DNA of 64,000 nucleotides from Phragmites australis. Lineage: Eukaryota; Streptophyta; Magnoliopsida; Poales; Poaceae. The stretch is from positions 22,665,819 to 22,729,818 of the forward strand of contig NC_084924.1 in assembly GCF_958298935.1 (NCBI RefSeq), given 5' to 3'. A program made the position numbers and the translations under genes. The first letter of the stretch is position 1. Each line of letters starts with the position of its first letter. The notes beneath the pieces were generated by a model. That model had not been told where the DNA came from. It saw only the letters and a program-made list of their open reading frames with translations, and searched no databases. Of this stretch, positions 31,903 through 43,630 are shown piece by piece.

Positions 31903-33381
31903 ATGAGTAGAATTGAGGTAGAAGATTGTGTTACTATGGCACAATTTAATGAACTAAAGCAAAGCATTGAAGATAAGCAAGATAGGTTGACACAAGATCT
32001 TCAGGCCCTTATGGCTGAAATCAGAGTACGTCGCCAACCTCATGATGGTGCAAGCAACCATGGTGAAGATGGGAAAGAAAGTGAAGGAGGAGCTGCTGCT
32101 AGAAGAGCAAGAGAACATGAAAGAAGGAACCGAGGTGCTGCACATGGTAGAGGAAGAGGACGAGGTCGAAGAAATGATGACAATGATGAATCTGAAGATG
32201 TGGATGATGATAACCATTCACAATATCGTTTTGGTCGCCGACGTCATAGAGGAGGCAACCATGAGGAGAGGTTCGGAAAGCTAAAATTTACCATGCCAAA
32301 ATTTGATGGCGGGTCTGATCCTGAAGCTTATTTCACTTGGGAGTTGAAAGTGGACAAGATCTTTCGCCTGCATAATTATTCAGAGGAGAAGAAATTAGCA
32401 ATGGCATCTCTTGAGTTTGATGGATATGCTCTGATATGGTGGGAACAACTTCTCCGTGATCGTGAAGAAGATGGAGAAAATCCTATTGCTACTTGGGATG
32501 AGATGAAGTGAGAAATGAGAATTCGTTTTGTGCCGAAGCACTATCGGCGTGATCTTTTTGATAAATTGCAGAATCTGAAGCAAGGAAGTTTCTCTGTTGA
32601 AGAGTATTATAAAGAGATGGAGAAGGTGATGATTAGAGCCAATGTGTATGAAGATGAAGAGCAAACTATTGCACGTTTTATGGCTTGTCTACATCGCAAT
32701 ATTCAGCGCATTGTTGAGTTTCAGCCATACCGTCATCTTATTGATTTGGTACATCAAGCAACCAAAGCTGAACGCCAACTGCAGCAAGATGCTAAGAATA
32801 GCAAGTCCTTGTCATATGGCACGAGGACTATGTCAGGAGGAAGCAAGTCAATCTCAAGGTTTGCTGCTGCACCCTCATCGGTGAAAAACTCAAGTGGAGG
32901 CTTACGTTCTAATGTTCAAGGTGTTTTTAGTGGGAAGAACACTGCTGCCCCAAGCATGAGTTCTAAACCTGCAGCATCCACCTCTACTTCAGTGGGTTCT
33001 ACAGCCAAGAGTAGTGGGATTCAGTGCTTCAAGTGTGGAGGCCGTGGGCACGTAATTAAGGAGTGTCCAAATAATCGTGTGATCATTGTGAATGATAATG
33101 GAGAATTTGAATCAGCTAGTGAAGAGGAAGTTGAGGAAGAGTATGTTGATGAAGCCCATGAAGAAGAGGAACATACCAGGTGTGAATTTGAGCAAGGCAC
33201 TGTTCTTGTGGTGGCTCAAATCTTGAGTGTTCAGATGAAGGAAGCTGAAATTGGACAGCGACATAATCTTTTTCAAACCAGAGCTAAAGTGCAAGATAAA
33301 GTAGACAAGGTGATCATTGATGGCGGGAGCTGCCATAATCTTGCTAGTCATGAGATGGTTGACAAGCTTGGTTTGAAACTA
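31903..33381 (+). pseudogene. Gag and start of protease (CRM-like), one internal stop
   Basis: A single frame broken only by TGA at 32509-32511. It has a coiled, charged N-terminus, an Arg/Gly-rich stretch near residues 65-100, then the gag capsid domain (KLKFTMPKFDGGSDPEAYF, IWWEQLL, and after the stop RFVPKHYRRDLFDKLQNLKQ). A CCHC zinc knuckle CFKCGGRGHVIKEC lies at about 33027-33068. The protease active site reads VIIDGGSCHNLAS, the DGGS variant usual for this group. The start is the first ATG of the frame. The next stop is TAG at 33382-33384. Confidence 0.88.
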
Positions 33382-33384
33382 TAG

Positions 33385-34785
33385 CGGCATCCTCATCCAT
33401 ACCATGTCTAATGGTTGAATGATTCGGGAGATATCAAGATTGGATATAAAGTAAAAGTTCCATTCAAAATTGGTGAATATGTCGACACAATGGAGTGTGA
33501 TGTGGCACCCATGTCTGTGTGCCACATGCTGCTTGGAAGACCTTGGCAATATGATCGATATACTCAGCATTGTGGGAGAACAAATCAGTACACACTAGAT
33601 TTGAAAGGGAAGAAGTTTGTACTCAAGCCTATGACACCTCAACAAATCATGGGTGAGCACTTACAAAAGAAATCTGAAATTAGTCCAGCAAGTAAAGGAG
33701 GAGAAGAGCAAAAGAAATTGAGTGCCATCCCCAATTCGGTGAGTGAGTGCCACAAGCCAAATTTGAGGGATAAAAAGAAAGGAGAGGGAGAGCATCTAGT
33801 TATGCTAGCCACAAAATCTGAGCTAAGAGAAGTGAGGAACAACCCAGATCAAGTGCTCTTTGTACTTGTGTGCAAAGACATTCTAATTTCACCTAATGAT
33901 ATCACCTCTCTTCCGAGTGTTGTGTCTCATCTTTTGCAGGACTATGAAGACGTTTTTCCAAAAGAAACACCGGCTGAACTACCTCCAATTCGTGGGATTG
34001 AGCATCAAATCGATCTCATTCCAGGGGCTGCACTCCCTAACCGTCCACCATACCGAACCAATCCTGAAGAAACGAAGGAGATACAAAGGCAAGTACAAGA
34101 ACTTCTTGATAAAGGTTTTGTTCGAGAAAGCTTAAGTCCTTGTGTTGTTCCCGTGATATTAGTACCTAAAAGGGATGGTTCTTGGAGGATGTGTGTTGAC
34201 TGTAGAGCTATAAATAATATCATTGTTCGCTATCGTCATCCTATTCCACGGTTAGATGATATGCTTGATGAGTTGAGTGGTTCCATAATATTTACTAAAA
34301 TTGATTTGAGAAGTGGTTACCATCAAATAAGAATGAAAACTGGAGACGAATGGAAAACTGCATTTAAAACTAAATTTGGGCTGTATGAATGGTTAGTTAT
34401 GCCATTTGGTTTGACTAATGCTCCTAGTACTTTCATGAGATTAATGAACCATGTCCTGAGAGCTTTCATAGGAAAATTTATTGTTGTCTACTTTGATGAT
34501 ATCCTAATCTACAGCAAGTCTTTTGAAGAGCATGTGAATCACATTCGCCAAGTCTTGGATGAGCTTAGAAAGGAGAAATTATTTGCTAATCTTGAGAAGT
34601 GCAGTTTTTGCACAGACCATGTTGTGTTTCTTGGCTTTGTTGTTTCAGGAAAAGGAATACAAGTGGATGAATCAAAGGTGAAAGCCATCAAGGATTGGCC
34701 AACTCCTACGAATGTAAGTCAAGTAAGAAGTTTTCATGGCCTTGCTGGTTTTTATAGGAGATTTGTGAGAAATTCAGTACCATAG
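33385..34785 (+). pseudogene. Protease end and reverse transcriptase (CRM-like)
   Basis: Continues the gag frame after TAG 33382 and TAA 33409. Protease continues to [10 protein letters not shown]. The RT follows: [33 protein letters not shown] with the first Asp, [15 protein letters not shown], and the active site [13 protein letters not shown]. The thumb block is [20 protein letters not shown]. All catalytic residues are present. A one-base frameshift near 34775 ends the frame just after FYRRFVRN. Confidence 0.92.
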
Positions 34786-35615
34786 CTGCTCCTTTGAATG
34801 AATTAACAAAGAAAGGGGTTGATTTTAAGTGGGAGAACTCACAGGAAAATGCTTTTCAAGAATTAAAGAAACGTTTGACTGAAGCACCGTTACTTGTTCT
34901 TCCTGATTTCACAAAAACTTTTGAAGTAGAATGTGATGCTAGTGGGATTGGCATAGGAGGAGTTTTAATGCAACAAGGAAAACCAGTAGCATATTTTAGT
35001 GAAAAACTGGGAGGTGCTCAATTGAATTATTCTGTATATGACAAAGAATTGTATGCTTTGGTGCGTGTGCTTGAAACATGGCAACACTACTTATGGCCAA
35101 AAGAGTTTGTTATTCATTCCGATCATGAAGCTTTAAAATACTTGAAAGGACAAGCTAAGCTGAACCGTCGCCATGCCAAATGGGTTGAGTTCATTGAAAC
35201 ATTTCCATACATTGTGAAATACAAGAAAGGTAAGGACAATATGGTTGCCGATGCCTTGTCCCGAAAGAGTGTGTTGCTGAATCAACTCGAAGTGAAGGTG
35301 TTGGGTCTTGAAAATTTGAAAGGTATGTATAATAATGATCCTGAATTTTCAGAACCATATAATCATTGTAAAGATGGAAAAGGTTGGGAAAAATATCACA
35401 TACATGATGAATTTCTGTTTAGAGCTAACAAGCTTTGTGTTCCAAATTCTTCGGTTAGATTGCTTTTGTTACAGGAATCACATGGAGGTGGATTAACAGG
35501 TCATTTTGGACAAAAGAAAACTTACGAACTGCTGAGTGATAATTTCTATTGGCCCAAGATGAGGAGAGATGTCATCAGATTTGTGGGGCGATGCGTCACC
35601 TGTCACAAAAGCTAA
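34786..35615 (+). pseudogene. RNase H and integrase zinc domain (CRM-like)
   Basis: RNase H motifs are [20 protein letters not shown] (Asp), [16 protein letters not shown] (Glu), [14 protein letters not shown] (Asp) and [10 protein letters not shown]. The integrase N-terminus follows with [18 protein letters not shown] and CVTCHKS, completing the HHCC zinc site. A frameshift at about 35610 ends it right after the zinc site. It is entered from the RT by the frameshift near 34775. Confidence 0.9.
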
Positions 35616-36891
35616 GTCAAAACTAAATCCTCATGGCTTATACACTCCTTTACCTGCTCCTAATATCCCTTGGGAAAACATAAGCATGGATTTTATTTTG
35701 GGGTTACCTAGAACTCAGAGAGGAAAGGATTGTATTTTTGTTGTGGTTGATAGATTTTCAAAGATGGCTCATTTTATCCCTTGCAACAAGAGCGACGATG
35801 CTTCACATGTTGCTAATTTATTTTTCAGGGAAATTGTGAGGCTACATGGAATGCCTAGGACCATTGTGTCTGATCGTGATGTCAAGTTCGTGAGCTATTT
35901 TTGGAAAACGTTATGGGCCAAACTTGGGACCAAGCTGTTGTTTTCAACAACTTGTCACCCTCAAACCGATGGGTAAACCGAAGTGGTGAATCGCACATTG
36001 TCAATGTTGCTGCGAACCATGGTGAAAAAGTACTTGAAGATTTGGGAGGATTGCTTGCCACACGTGGAGTTTGCTTATAACAGGACAGTGCACTCTACCA
36101 CTAACTTGTGTCCTTTTGAAATTGTATATGGTTTCAAACCCATTGCTCCGATAGATTTGTTGCCCCTTCCATTGCAGGAGAGAACCAACATGGAAGCCTC
36201 CAAGCGTGCTGCATATGTAAAGAAGATACATGAGAAGACTAAGGAAGCAATTGAACTAAAGGCAGAGCGCAAGGCTGCAAGTCTGAACAAACATAGGAAG
36301 AAAGTGATATTCGAACCAGGGGACTTAGTGTGGATATATTTGCGCAAGGATCGCTTTCCTGATAAGCGCAAATCCAAATTGTTGCCTCGAGGAGATGGTC
36401 CATTTCGTGTTCTTGCAAAGATCAATGATAATGCATACAAGATAGATCTTCCAGCAAGTTATGGCGTGAGCAACACCTTCAATGTGGCTGACCTATTACC
36501 ATTCACAAGTGAAGACGCTTCAGAGTCGAGGATGACTCCTTTTCAAGGGGGGGAGGATGATATGACCACGCCATCAAGCAACATGTTACAACCTCCAATT
36601 CAAGCTACACCAACTCAAGTACCACCTACATCGACACCAGCCCAAGTCTTTGATGGACCGATTACACGTAGTCGAGCAAAGAAGCTACAACAAGAGGTGA
36701 ACGCGCTACTTTATGAAGTTCATCTTAATATTAATGAGAAGTATATACTGCCTAAGTCGTGCACGTTGCTATTGCTCAGGTTCACCAAGGAGGATGGCAA
36801 GAACACACAAGGCGATGACTACAGAGAAGAACCACACTCGAACCAGGCCAGTCCTGCAGAACAGTCGGAAAGAAACGTTCATAACTTTTGA
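35569..36891 (+). pseudogene. Integrase core and C-terminus running into the 3' LTR (CRM-like)
   Basis: The core has [15 protein letters not shown] (Asp), [10 protein letters not shown] (Asp) and, after TAA at 35974-35976, the Glu in TEVVNRTLS. The GPF module LPRGDGPFRVLAKI-NDNAY follows, then a tail ESRMTPFQGGEDDMTTP that spans the polypurine tract. The frame continues in the LTR through GPITRSRAKKLQQEV and stops at 36889-36891, about 330 bp into it. This overlapping tail is a known habit of CRM elements, in which it is thought to guide centromere targeting; the assignment is inference. The only nonsense codon is TAA 35974. Confidence 0.9.
36545..36557 (+). other. Polypurine tract (CRM-like)
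   Basis: AAGGGGGGGAGGA lies immediately before the TG of the 3' LTR, inside the pol reading frame. Confidence 0.85.
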
Positions 36892-37731
36892 TTTCCAAAG
36901 GCTATGAAGGTGAATGAGCACATTTTGGAAAGCTTATTAAGTTTAGTTTTCAATGCCACCAGGGCCGAGTACTTTGGAATTTCCAATGCTGAGTTTCGAC
37001 TGGATTAGTGAAGACTGGTTAGAAAGTCAACAGTCATCCTGATGTTCAAGTTCCCGTGTAAAACTGTACCACTCTAGAAAGTTTTGTGGTGCATTCTGCA
37101 CATGGTGTGAAAGCTTATCAAGTTAGCTTTCCAACGCAACCAACAACACATCATTTGGACTTTCCAAGATGGAGTTATTGCCAAAACACTGAAGACTGCG
37201 CAGAAGACCAACAGCCACGCGAGAACTACTCAGAGACTCTTTTCGTGGAAGCCTATTCACATAGTCTATCTTTTTATTTTCTTTTCGTGTTTATACCTAT
37301 CTAGGAGGGCTGTTCCTAGTATAAATACCCCATTGCTTCATAGCAAACGCAGACTTTTTGATAATCAAAATACAGAACCCTTTTGGTCAGCTGTGTGCTA
37401 ACAAATATTGAGAGTGATCTCTACCTCTTTGCTCTTGTGATTTTCTTTGCGGGATTACAGAAGTGGCGGCTTCATCCGCTCCCAATTGGTGCTCCTACTC
37501 CCTTCAAGGTTCGCCTTGATTGATTGTAGGCTGTGTTGGTTGGTTCTTTGAGAGTGTGGTTGGGCGAATCCTCGATTCAGGTTGCCGGTTAAAGACGGTG
37601 GTTGGCTTCGAGTTTTATTTACCAGGTTGCACTAGTTATCGCTGCTTGCAGCAAGTTATCTTGGCTTCTTTGAAGCTAGTTATCTGGTGATTGATCCTAC
37701 GTCGTGAAGATCGGGACATCGTGACGTATCA
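36558..37731 (+). repeat. 3' LTR of the CRM-like element
   Basis: 1,174 bp from TGATATGA to ACGTATCA, followed by the TAACA duplication at 37732-37736. It includes 159 bp (37573-37731) absent or nearly absent from the 5' LTR. Its first 330 bp are still open in the pol frame. Confidence 0.9.
37320..37327 (+). promoter_or_regulatory. LTR TATA box (3' LTR)
   Basis: TATAAATA at the equivalent place to 30981-30988. It could drive read-through into the Helitron genes just downstream; this is inference. Confidence 0.6.
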
Positions 37732-37736
37732 TAACA
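37732..37736. repeat. Target-site duplication of the CRM-like element, right
   Basis: TAACA directly after the LTR end ACGTATCA; identical to 30214-30218. Removing the element joins CTACTACTTAACA to AATGCACATCAG. Confidence 0.85.
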
Positions 37737-37948
37737 AATGCACATCAGCATCACTATGCGCTATCATTTTTTCCCTTTTAAAAAAAATGGGTGGGCACAA
37801 AAAAAAAGGAGAGAGGGAGAGAAAGTAGAAGCCGCATTTCTCCCTGCATAATTATTCTCAAAAAAATTGCTACTGCTCCTTTTCGTTGTTATTTGTTTCC
37901 TTGTCCCATTGGCCCTGTGTAGACCCATGTTTTTTGCATTGGTAGCCA

Positions 37949-40900
37949 ATGGAGCCGCAGCCATCCCAGTCCCAGGATACCACTAATGCTGTACCATGTG
38001 CGTCCACCAACTTTTCCCTTCCAATTTGTATCTTGCTCCCTATATTTACAATGTGCCAATGCCAAACTCACTGGATCAACACGTTTCTGCGCTTTTTTTT
38101 GGCTTCTTTATCTTCTTCTGGGCTCTGTACCCATTACTTTGATGCCACTCAGCATCTTCATCTACCGAGCACGCACGCCCTAGGACTGAAACTCGCAGAA
38201 GACAAAGTATGTTTCTTTTCCATCTGTTCCTAAACTTAAAACACACACTCTCAAAGCACTAAATATATTTGTTCGTTATTGGTAAATAGGAAACTGTCGA
38301 CAAGACGCTGCATATCACTGCCCTTTAACTCTTAGTCCAGCTGAGTGTCGTCGTAAGCGGCGCAAAGTAATAGATCAATAGAGATTGACATTGGCAGGTG
38401 ATTGGTAGCAATCTGTGGCATTAATAATAAATCCTTCTTTCCATTGATGATAATCTCCGCCTGCGGTGCCTAAGCCATGTTTATTGCCACATTTTCCTAG
38501 GACCATTGAATAATAACAGTCCATCCATAGAATTTGGTCACTTCAATCAGGATTACATTGATGTGTTGAAAGGTACGTGTGCCTGCGATGCTATACCAAT
38601 ATTTTTCATAATGTCGCCACGTCTTCTGATCTTCTGCTACTCTTCCCTTTTCTTCGCTCTTTTGCTCATTCTGTTCCCCACTCTCCACTTAATACAAATA
38701 AATACTAGACATGTACATTTACAATGTCTTCATATCCTAACTAACTATTCCTTTTCTGTGTTTGTGCCTTACTATGGCAAATCTCTTTGCTGTTGCAACA
38801 TATGCAATATTCTAATTCAAATATGTCACTATATAGCTTCTTATCCGCACCGCTCCTATTTTGGCTCACCCGACTATGAGTGCAGGCATTGCCATGCTGT
38901 ATTTTGGCTTGCAGAGAGAGTTAAATCTGATTCATCAATCAGGAATAATAGAATTATTTACAATTCTTGTTGTAAAGGAGGCAAGATTTCCATACCGCCT
39001 TTTAGAGCCCGCCCTGAACCTCTTAATACCCTACTTAAATTCGATGGCGATGCTCGTTCCAAAAAATTCATAAAGCATATTCGCCAATATAACTGTTTAT
39101 TTGCCTTCACATCAATGGGAGCCAACATAGACCGCTCTATGAATGATGGCCGAGGCCCCCCGGTTTTCAAAATAAGTGGCCAAGTTCATCACCGCATTGG
39201 ATCTTTACTTCCACACAATGGAATGCCTCCTAAATTCATTCAGCTATATGTATATGATACTGCTAATGAAATTAGAAACAGATTGCATGCTTTAGATCCA
39301 AACGAGGCTCCTGCAGATCCTTTAGATGCAGAAGTAATTGAAAATCTAATACAAATGCTAGATAACCACAATCCATTTGCAAGAGAATTTAGACTCGCAA
39401 GAGATAGATTAAGAGACCATGGCAGCGAAGAATTTACCATTAGAATTATAGGCGCAAGAGAGGGTGATCCAGTGCAATACAATTTACCCACTACTGATCA
39501 GCTTGCCATGCTTATTGTTGGTGACTTCGCATTAGACACTTTCAAGCGAAACATAATAATAGAGACACATGCTGGCCAATTGCAACAGATATCTGCGTTA
39601 CATCCTGCCTTCATGGCACTTTAGTACCCACTTCTCTTTCCATATGGTGAACGTGGTTTCCAGATTGGAGTACCCTATAGTGATACAAACCCAGCGCATA
39701 ATACAACCTGTACCAAAATGACAATGCAAGACTACTACCGCTACATGTTACACTACAGAAAAAATTAGCCAAATCCCTACCTATGTTACGGTACTTTATC
39801 AAGCCAGGCCAAGGTTGATGCTCGCGCTTGTATAGACAAAGGAAGGTTATGGTTCGTGCTTAAAAATCAAGCTAAATTGAGAGTGGAGAATTTGCAAGGC
39901 ATAACTGACGCTGTCAGCCACGGTTGTATAGATGGCAATGAGCTTGGCAAAACGGTGTTACCGGCTTCACACACAGGTGGCAGACGATACATGATCCAGA
40001 ATTATCATGACAGCATAGCAATATGCAGAGTATATGGCCCACCAAACTTCTTTACAACGTTTACATGTGATTCCAAGTGGCCAGAAATTACTGAAGTGCT
40101 AAGTACCGAGCCAGGTCAGAAAGCAACAAATAGAGCTGACATTGTTGTACGAGTATACAACATGAAACTTGAAGAGCTTTTACAAGATATTAAAAACGGC
40201 ATGGTTTTTGGTCCCATTGTCACAGGTACGTTGGACTATTTAAAATGCTTTTTCGTGTCAAATATTTTCCCATAGTAGATGAACCTGCAACGATACTAAC
40301 ATCGATCTTTTTCTTTTTACCGTGTCTCTGCATCCCTCCACGCTATACCAGTCCTGCATACCGTCGAGTTCCAAAAACGTGGTCTCCCTCATGCACACAT
40401 CATAGTGTGGGTTTCTCAAGACACTTCACAGCCAACAGCTGCACTCACTGATTCATTCATAAGTGCAGAGATCCCTGATCCAAACACTGATCCTCTAGGA
40501 TATGCATTAGTCGCCGAGCACATGACACATGGCCCATGTGGTCAAAATTACCGTGATAGTCCTTGCATGAAAAATGGCAAATGTTCTAAAAGGTACCCTA
40601 AAAGCTTACAACCTGAAACTACGATTGAAGAGAATGGCTTCGCAGTGTATAAGAGACCTATCAATGACAGATACATCCAAAAAGGGAACACGAGGCTAAA
40701 TAATCAATGGATAGTTCCCTACAATATGTGCTTGCTAAAAAAATTCCAAGCCCATATAAATGTAGAATGGTGCAACAAAGGCAATTTCATCAAATATTTA
40801 TTCAAATACGTAACAGAGGGTCCAGATTGTGGCAAGGTTTATATTGAGAGAATAAGAAATAGCCATGATGCACCATACGATGCTGAGACTCAAACCATAA

Positions 40901-43278
40901 ATGAAGTTAAAGAATACTTAGATTGCCGCTACATCTGCGAACAAGATGCGTGTTGGCGAATATATGGATTTGATATTCATAGACATTTCCCGGCAGTTGA
41001 ACGACTCCCTGTCCATTTGCCACATGAAAATAACATAACATATAATACTAATGCTAATTTATCCGCAATAGTCTCACAAGAATTTCTGCGCAGAACAATG
41101 TTAACTGAATGGTTCGTCGCTAACCAAACATATCCTCAAGGGAGAAATTTAACATATTGTGAATTCCCTTCAAAATGGCGTTGGAATGAAACACTAAGAA
41201 TATGGCAACCTAGACAAATAGGATAAAAAATAGGTCGTTTATATTATGTGCACCCATCTGTTGGTGAACGTTATTACCTCAGAATGCTACTGATGATAGT
41301 TAAAGGAGCGCAAAGTTATAATGATGTCAAAACATACAACACCATTACATATCCAACGTTCAAAGACGCATGCAATTCCCGTGGGCTACTTGGCAATGAT
41401 CAAGAATGGTACAATGCTTTTGACGAAGTAGCAGCCTGGGCTACCTCCCCACAACTAAGGCAGCTATTTGTTACAATGTTGCTTTTCTGTGAGGTCAATG
41501 ACGAATACACACTCTTTGAAAAAGTATGGCGGATGTTAGCCAATGATATCCAATACAAATTTAGACAAGCCATCGACAATCAAAATTACCAAATGTCTGA
41601 TTCTGAGCTTCGCAATTATTTGTTAGATGATCTTTCAACTCTATTTCCAAAGAATGGAGGCAGAATTAGAGATTACAATTTACCACAAAGATCTGAAAAC
41701 TTCGGAATAACGTGTGCTAATCGATTTATAGTCGAAGAATTATCATATAATATCGAAGAACTAATACTTGAATCAGATCATTTAGTTTCAAATCTTAATG
41801 ACCAACAACACCATGCCTTCAAATGCATAACAAATGCAGTCCTAAATAACACTCCTGGCTTCTTTTTTGTTTTTGGTTATGGAGGTACTGGTAAGACCTA
41901 TCTATGGAATGCTATAGTCGCATACCTACGAGCACGCAAAAAAATAGTGCTTACTGTTGCTTCTTCTGGTGTCGCATCATTATTGTTGCCAGGCGGTAGA
42001 ACAGCACATTCTCGATTCAAAATCCCTTGCGACATAGATACCACCAGTGTTTGTGATATCAAACGCGGCACAATGCTTGCTGAGCTTATTGAGGCAACTT
42101 CGTTAGTCATTTGGGATGAGGCCCTAATGACACATAGAACAGCGTTTGAAACCCTTGATAGAACATACCGTGATTTATTATCGTCTCAATCACCACAAAT
42201 CCAACATGTTCCCTTCGGTGGCAAGATTGTTGTCTTGGGAGGTGATTTCAGACAAATTCTACCAGTCATCGAGGGTGGTTCCAGAGCACAAATCGTAAAT
42301 ACAGCAATAGTAAATTCTCCTCTTTGGAATAACATATCTATTTTAACATTAAACAAAAATATGAGGCTCCTTTCACCAGGTTTAAATCCACAAACTCAAC
42401 AAGAGATTGCTGACTTCAGCAGATGGGTGCTAGATTTAGGTGAAGGCAAACTAGAGGCGATTGCACATGAAGGCGAATTAGAGCCCACGTGGATACAAAT
42501 ACCTCATGACCTGTTACTTATGCCCAGTGATGACAAAGTCGCTTGTTTAGTTGATCCTATATACTCAGATCTGAACATAAACTTTTCTGATATTTCATAT
42601 CTTCGTGCAAGAGCTATACTAACTCCAACAAATGACTTAGCCGATCAAATAAATACACACATAGTATCTCTTATTCCTGGCGATGAAAAAGAATACCTTA
42701 GTTATGACAAAATATCAAAAGCGCAGAGTGTTCATCATTCATATGACTTACTATATCCCGTTGAATTCTTAAATTCGTTAAATGGAAATAATTTCCCGCC
42801 TCATAAACTCCACCTTAAAAAAGGAGTTCCAATAATGTTACTTCGCAATTTAAACTAGTCTGGTGGCTTATGCAATGGAACACGCTTAATAGTTACAACT
42901 ATGGGCGATATGATTATTGAAGCGCAAATAATCACTGGTACTCATACATCGCAGACTGTATATATTCCACGTATTTGCTTAACGCTAAAGAACTCTAAAT
43001 TACCATTTATACTCGAACGCCGTCAATTCCCTATAAAAATATGCTACGCTATGACCATTAATAAAAGTCAAGGGCAAACGCTAGATAAAGTAGGCGTGTA
43101 CTTAAGAAAACCTGTTTTCAGCCATGGGCAACTATATGTCGCAGTATCCCGTGTTACCTCAAAAAAAGGCCTAAAAATATTAATAGAGGATGACGATGGA
43201 AACTGCACCAATACAACGCGTAACATAGTTTATAAAGAAATATTGCGATTTATTTTACCTCCATCTACTTCATCATAG
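37949..43278 (+). pseudogene. Helitron Rep/PIF1 helicase, spliced, four premature stops
   Basis: The enzyme that nicks and unwinds DNA for rolling-circle transposition. A likely start is ATG 37949 (EPQPSQSQDTTN), followed by small N-terminal exons (one with RPRTETRRRQ near 38180-38210; another at about 38506-38572, SIEFGHFNQDYIDVLK, donor GTACGT). The main exons are 38837-40225 and 40352-43278, separated by a GTACGT...CCAG intron. The N-terminal zinc site is YECRHCHAVFW with CCKGGKI. The Rep domain has the HUH motif RGLPHAHIIVWV at about 40375-40410 and the two-Tyr motif IKYLFKYV at 40789-40812. The PIF1 helicase has Walker A GYGGTGKT near 41875-41898, Walker B WDEAL, NKSQGQT at 43060-43080 and [10 protein letters not shown]. 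Stops at 39622, 39766, 41224 and 42856 are all TAG or TAA in otherwise conserved sequence. Confidence 0.9.
40226..40351 (+). other. Intron in the Rep domain
   Basis: Donor CACAG|GTACG and acceptor ATACCAG|TC join GPIVT to VLHTVEFQKRG in one frame. It sits just before the HUH motif and is T-rich with an in-frame stop, so splicing is needed to make the Rep protein. Confidence 0.8.
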
Positions 43279-43630
43279 AATAAATGTGCATTCCTTCGCA
43301 GAGCAACAAAAAACTAAAAAAAAAACACATGCAGGAAAAAAAAAACCTGCCGCTCCTATACTGCACATAACTGAAAATGCATATTGCAGCATCACAAATT
43401 AAGCACGAAACTTATTTTTACATTCAAACACTCAGATGCCACAGATAAGCTCCACCAGTTATTTCTAAAAATCAAAGGTACACCTAAACAATTATTTATA
43501 ATCATCTCTTTTTCATCTGCATACATTATTTATATCCGCTTCACACAAGTAATTTATATTCATTAGTCAATACAACACTTCTACTATCATCTAACATTTT
43601 GAATAAGTGTACAACTTCTAGGTTTCCAAG
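43279..43630 (+). other. Intergenic region between the Helitron genes
   Basis: AT-rich, with long A runs near 43313-43350. It would have to supply the end of the helicase transcript and the promoter of the RPA-like gene; no TATA box is convincing. Confidence 0.5.

Larger units (their letters stand above)
30219..37731 (+). mobile_element. Young CRM-like Ty3/gypsy retrotransposon
   Basis: A 7.5-kb element with LTRs at 30219-31239 and 36558-37731, a TAACA duplication on both sides, gag, pol and a polypurine tract. RT and integrase sequences match the CRM/centromeric-type chromovirus group in style, and the pol frame runs past the tract into the 3' LTR, as described for CRM elements. About 15 mismatches by eye over about 1,015 aligned LTR bases suggest insertion well under a million years ago at the usual grass rate. 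The coding region nevertheless has four nonsense codons and two frameshifts. It interrupts DNA that appears to belong to the 5' part of the Helitron. Confidence 0.92.

Noticed and set aside
32042..32284. 80-codon Met/Glu-rich plus-strand frame
   Set aside because: It is the shifted shadow of the gag Arg/Gly-rich region of the CRM-like element.
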